Below are positions 62,620 to 64,000 of a DNA stretch of 64,000 nt, one piece after another; position 1 is the first letter of the stretch, and the number at the start of each line of letters is the position of its first letter. Below the pieces are notes generated by a model, which did no database searches, was not told the DNA's origin, and saw only the letters and a program-made list of their open reading frames with translations. Position numbers and translations under genes: made by a program. Source of the stretch: Paenibacillus sp. MMS20-IR301 (lineage in GTDB: Bacteria > Bacillota > Bacilli > Paenibacillales > Paenibacillaceae); NCBI RefSeq assembly GCF_032302195.1, contig NZ_CP135275.1, forward strand, positions 620,001 through 684,000. Direction: 5' to 3'.

Positions 62620-63639
62620 ATGGCAAAGATAACAATCAAAGATGTGGCCAGAGAAGCGGGCGTCTCCATCTCCACCGTCTCCAACGCCTTGAATGATGTG
62701 GATGTGCTGAACCCGGAGACCAAATCCCATGTGCTGAAGGTGGCCCAGCGCCTCAATTATGTTCCGAACCTGAACGGCAAGCTGCTGAAGTCCGGTACGA
62801 CTAAGATGCTGGGATTCTTCACAACAAGCGTGACCGGTCCATACTTCTACAAGCTGGTAGAATCCATGGCCCGGCAATGTGACCGTCTGGGCTACGGCCT
62901 GAATGTCTTTGTCACCAAGGACAAACAGGTAATTATGAGCAACATTCTGGGGCGGCGCGTGGACGGCGTCATTATCTACGAAGAGCTGGGCATCGACGAG
63001 CATGATATTGCCGCAATGAGTAAGGACAAGATTAAGGCGGTATTCCTGGACCGGGTGCTGGAGAACGAAGGCATGGGCAGCATTATTTTTGATTCTTACG
63101 AAGCAGGGTATGAGGCTACGAAATATTTGATCGGCCTCGGGCATAAGCGGATTGCCTATATCTCCGGTGTGGACACGATGTTCGACAGCGTGCAGCGGCA
63201 GGAGGGGTATCTTGCGGCGCTCCGCCAATATCAGCTTCCTGTGGATGAGGATTATATCCTCCAGGGGTATTTCGAGGAAGACAGCACCTATAATGCCGTA
63301 AAGTCCTTTATCCGCGTACATCCCGAGAAATTGCCGGATGCCTTCCTGGCCGGTAATGATATCAGTGCGATCGGCTGTATTCAGGCGCTGAAGAGCTACG
63401 GTTATGAGGTTCCGCAGGATGTCAGCGTAATGGGCTTTGACGATATTGATATCGCCCCGTACTATTCTCCGCCGCTTACAACTGTAAGGAACCAGATTGC
63501 AAGACAGGGCATGCTGGCCATCGATCATCTGGTCCGTATGATTCAGGACAAAGAGCAGGGTGCTGTGCAGAAATTGCAGGGTGAACTTGTGGTAAGAGGC
63601 TCAAGCCATGTGAAGCTGGACCGGAATGATCGCCCATAG
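62620..63639 (+). CDS. LacI-family transcriptional regulator
   Basis: The 339-residue protein has the LacI HTH and hinge (ITIKDVAREAGVSISTVSNALNDVDVLNPETKSHVLKVAQRLNYVPN) and a periplasmic-binding-protein-like sensor (about 60-330; YISGVDTMFDSVQRQEGYLAAL, PDAFLAGNDISAIGCIQALKSYGYEVPQDVSVMGFDDIDIA). AGAGGAAC precedes ATG 62620. The same palindrome lies before this gene and before the permease gene at 63792, so it controls itself and the sugar transporter that follows. The ligand is unknown. Confidence 0.93.
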   Translation: MAKITIKDVAREAGVSISTVSNALNDVDVLNPETKSHVLKVAQRLNYVPNLNGKLLKSGTTKMLGFFTTSVTGPYFYKLVESMARQCDRLGYGLNVFVTKDKQVIMSNILGRRVDGVIIYEELGIDEHDIAAMSKDKIKAVFLDRVLENEGMGSIIFDSYEAGYEATKYLIGLGHKRIAYISGVDTMFDSVQRQEGYLAALRQYQLPVDEDYILQGYFEEDSTYNAVKSFIRVHPEKLPDAFLAGNDISAIGCIQALKSYGYEVPQDVSVMGFDDIDIAPYYSPPLTTVRNQIARQGMLAIDHLVRMIQDKEQGAVQKLQGELVVRGSSHVKLDRNDRP

Positions 63640-63731
63640 AGAGCAGAAGTGATCATTTTGAAATATAAGCTGTTTCCGCCGGGTCTGTTTTATAAATATA
63701 ATCATAGCAGGGGGGCTTTTTTTTGCGCAGA

Positions 63732-63749
63732 AATAAAAACGTTTTTATT
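63732..63749. promoter_or_regulatory. LacI-type operator before the permease gene
   Basis: AATAAAAACGTTTTTATT is an 18-base perfect palindrome that contains the same 16 bases as 62587-62602. It lies 43 bases before the GTG at 63792. Confidence 0.65.
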
Positions 63750-63791
63750 GATTTAGAGATCTGAATTTCTTGATTTGGAGGGGAGAATAAC

Positions 63792-64000
63792 GTGAACAAA
63801 ACAGCTGTAGCATCATCCGCCGCAATTCCGCCGGCCCGCAAGAAGCCGGTCTCGCAAAGGGTGAAGGAGTTCATCAGGGATTACAAAAGGCAGTGGGAGA
63901 TTCAGTCCATGGTGCTGCCGGGCATTATTTTTATGATTATATTCTGCTACATACCGATCTACGGCTTAAGTATTGCCTTCAAAAATTACACTGTCATCGA
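63792..64000 (+). CDS. Sugar ABC transporter permease (LplB type), 3' truncated
   Basis: A frame starts at GTG 63792 behind GGAGGGGAG and stays open to the window end (69 codons). The N-terminus is cytoplasmic and basic (RKKPVSQRVKEFIRDYKRQW). It runs into the first membrane helix MVLPGIIFMIIFCYIPIYGLSIAFKNY, which matches the start of LplB-type permeases. It is the first gene of a third oligosaccharide transporter operon, under the LacI regulator upstream. Confidence 0.82.
   Translation, partial: MNKTAVASSAAIPPARKKPVSQRVKEFIRDYKRQWEIQSMVLPGIIFMIIFCYIPIYGLSIAFKNYTVI

Overview
The window reads as chromosomal DNA of a spore-forming, saprophytic Firmicute, most likely Paenibacillus or a close relative. 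The support is strong GGAGG-type ribosome sites with frequent GTG/TTG starts, moderate G+C, several YesM/YesN two-component systems next to LplB/YtcP/LipO-type oligosaccharide ABC transporters, many glycoside hydrolases, and a YheC/YheD-like ATP-grasp protein of the kind linked to endospore coats. I saw no rRNA, tRNA, CRISPR array or prophage.

Layout. 1-3.1 kb: 3' end of a GH42-type beta-galactosidase, a PNPOx-fold protein, a WYL regulator, and a FusB-type EF-G-binding protein behind what looks like a leader-peptide attenuator. 3.1-4.0 kb is non-coding and rich in repeats. 4.0-7.6 kb: a divergent dioxygenase-like protein, a 51-aa membrane protein, and an MFS exporter divergent from an XRE-TPR regulator. 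7.7-12.3 kb: an A+T-rich island with an AgrC/AgrA-like kinase and LytTR regulator, an ABC transporter and a DUF4097-like protein; a direct repeat matching the LytTR site consensus lies just upstream of the transporter. 12.5-19.8 kb (minus strand): a complete YesM-YesN-permease-permease-lipoprotein uptake operon, divergent from a 1186-aa secreted DUF5695/LamG-like protein (20.1-23.7 kb). 24-26 kb: TetR plus MFS. 26-31.3 kb: a second YesM/YesN pair with a GH55-like beta-helix protein. 31.4-33.2 kb: MFS plus TetR. 33.4-37.2 kb: GntP permease, glycerate kinase and a CdaR-type regulator. 37.4-40.1 kb: MerR, GNAT acetyltransferase and a membrane-anchored alpha/beta hydrolase.

40.5-58.9 kb is a hemicellulose/uronate locus: fructuronate reductase and mannonate dehydratase (minus strand), a GntR/FCD regulator, a GH67 alpha-glucuronidase and a NIF3 protein, then an IS1182 remnant, an AraC regulator, a GH3 enzyme, a second sugar ABC transporter and a large GH2 enzyme. 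The palindrome CTTGTATACAAG, or one-mismatch forms of it, lies at four places here and suggests one shared regulon. GH67 releases (methyl)glucuronate, and the Uxu enzymes carry glucuronate-derived fructuronate through mannonate to KDG. 58.9-62.1 kb: a mannose-1-phosphate guanylyltransferase-like protein, a DUF6492-like glycosyltransferase candidate and the YheC/D-like protein. 62.3-64 kb: a degenerate FabZ, then a LacI regulator and the start of another LplB-type permease, each preceded by the same LacI-type palindrome.

The most unusual parts are non-coding: the FusB leader, a three-copy intergenic repeat whose main stem keeps pairing while its sequence changes, a 51-bp five-copy tandem array of hairpins, and a second family of short A+T-rich dyads in two intergenic clusters.
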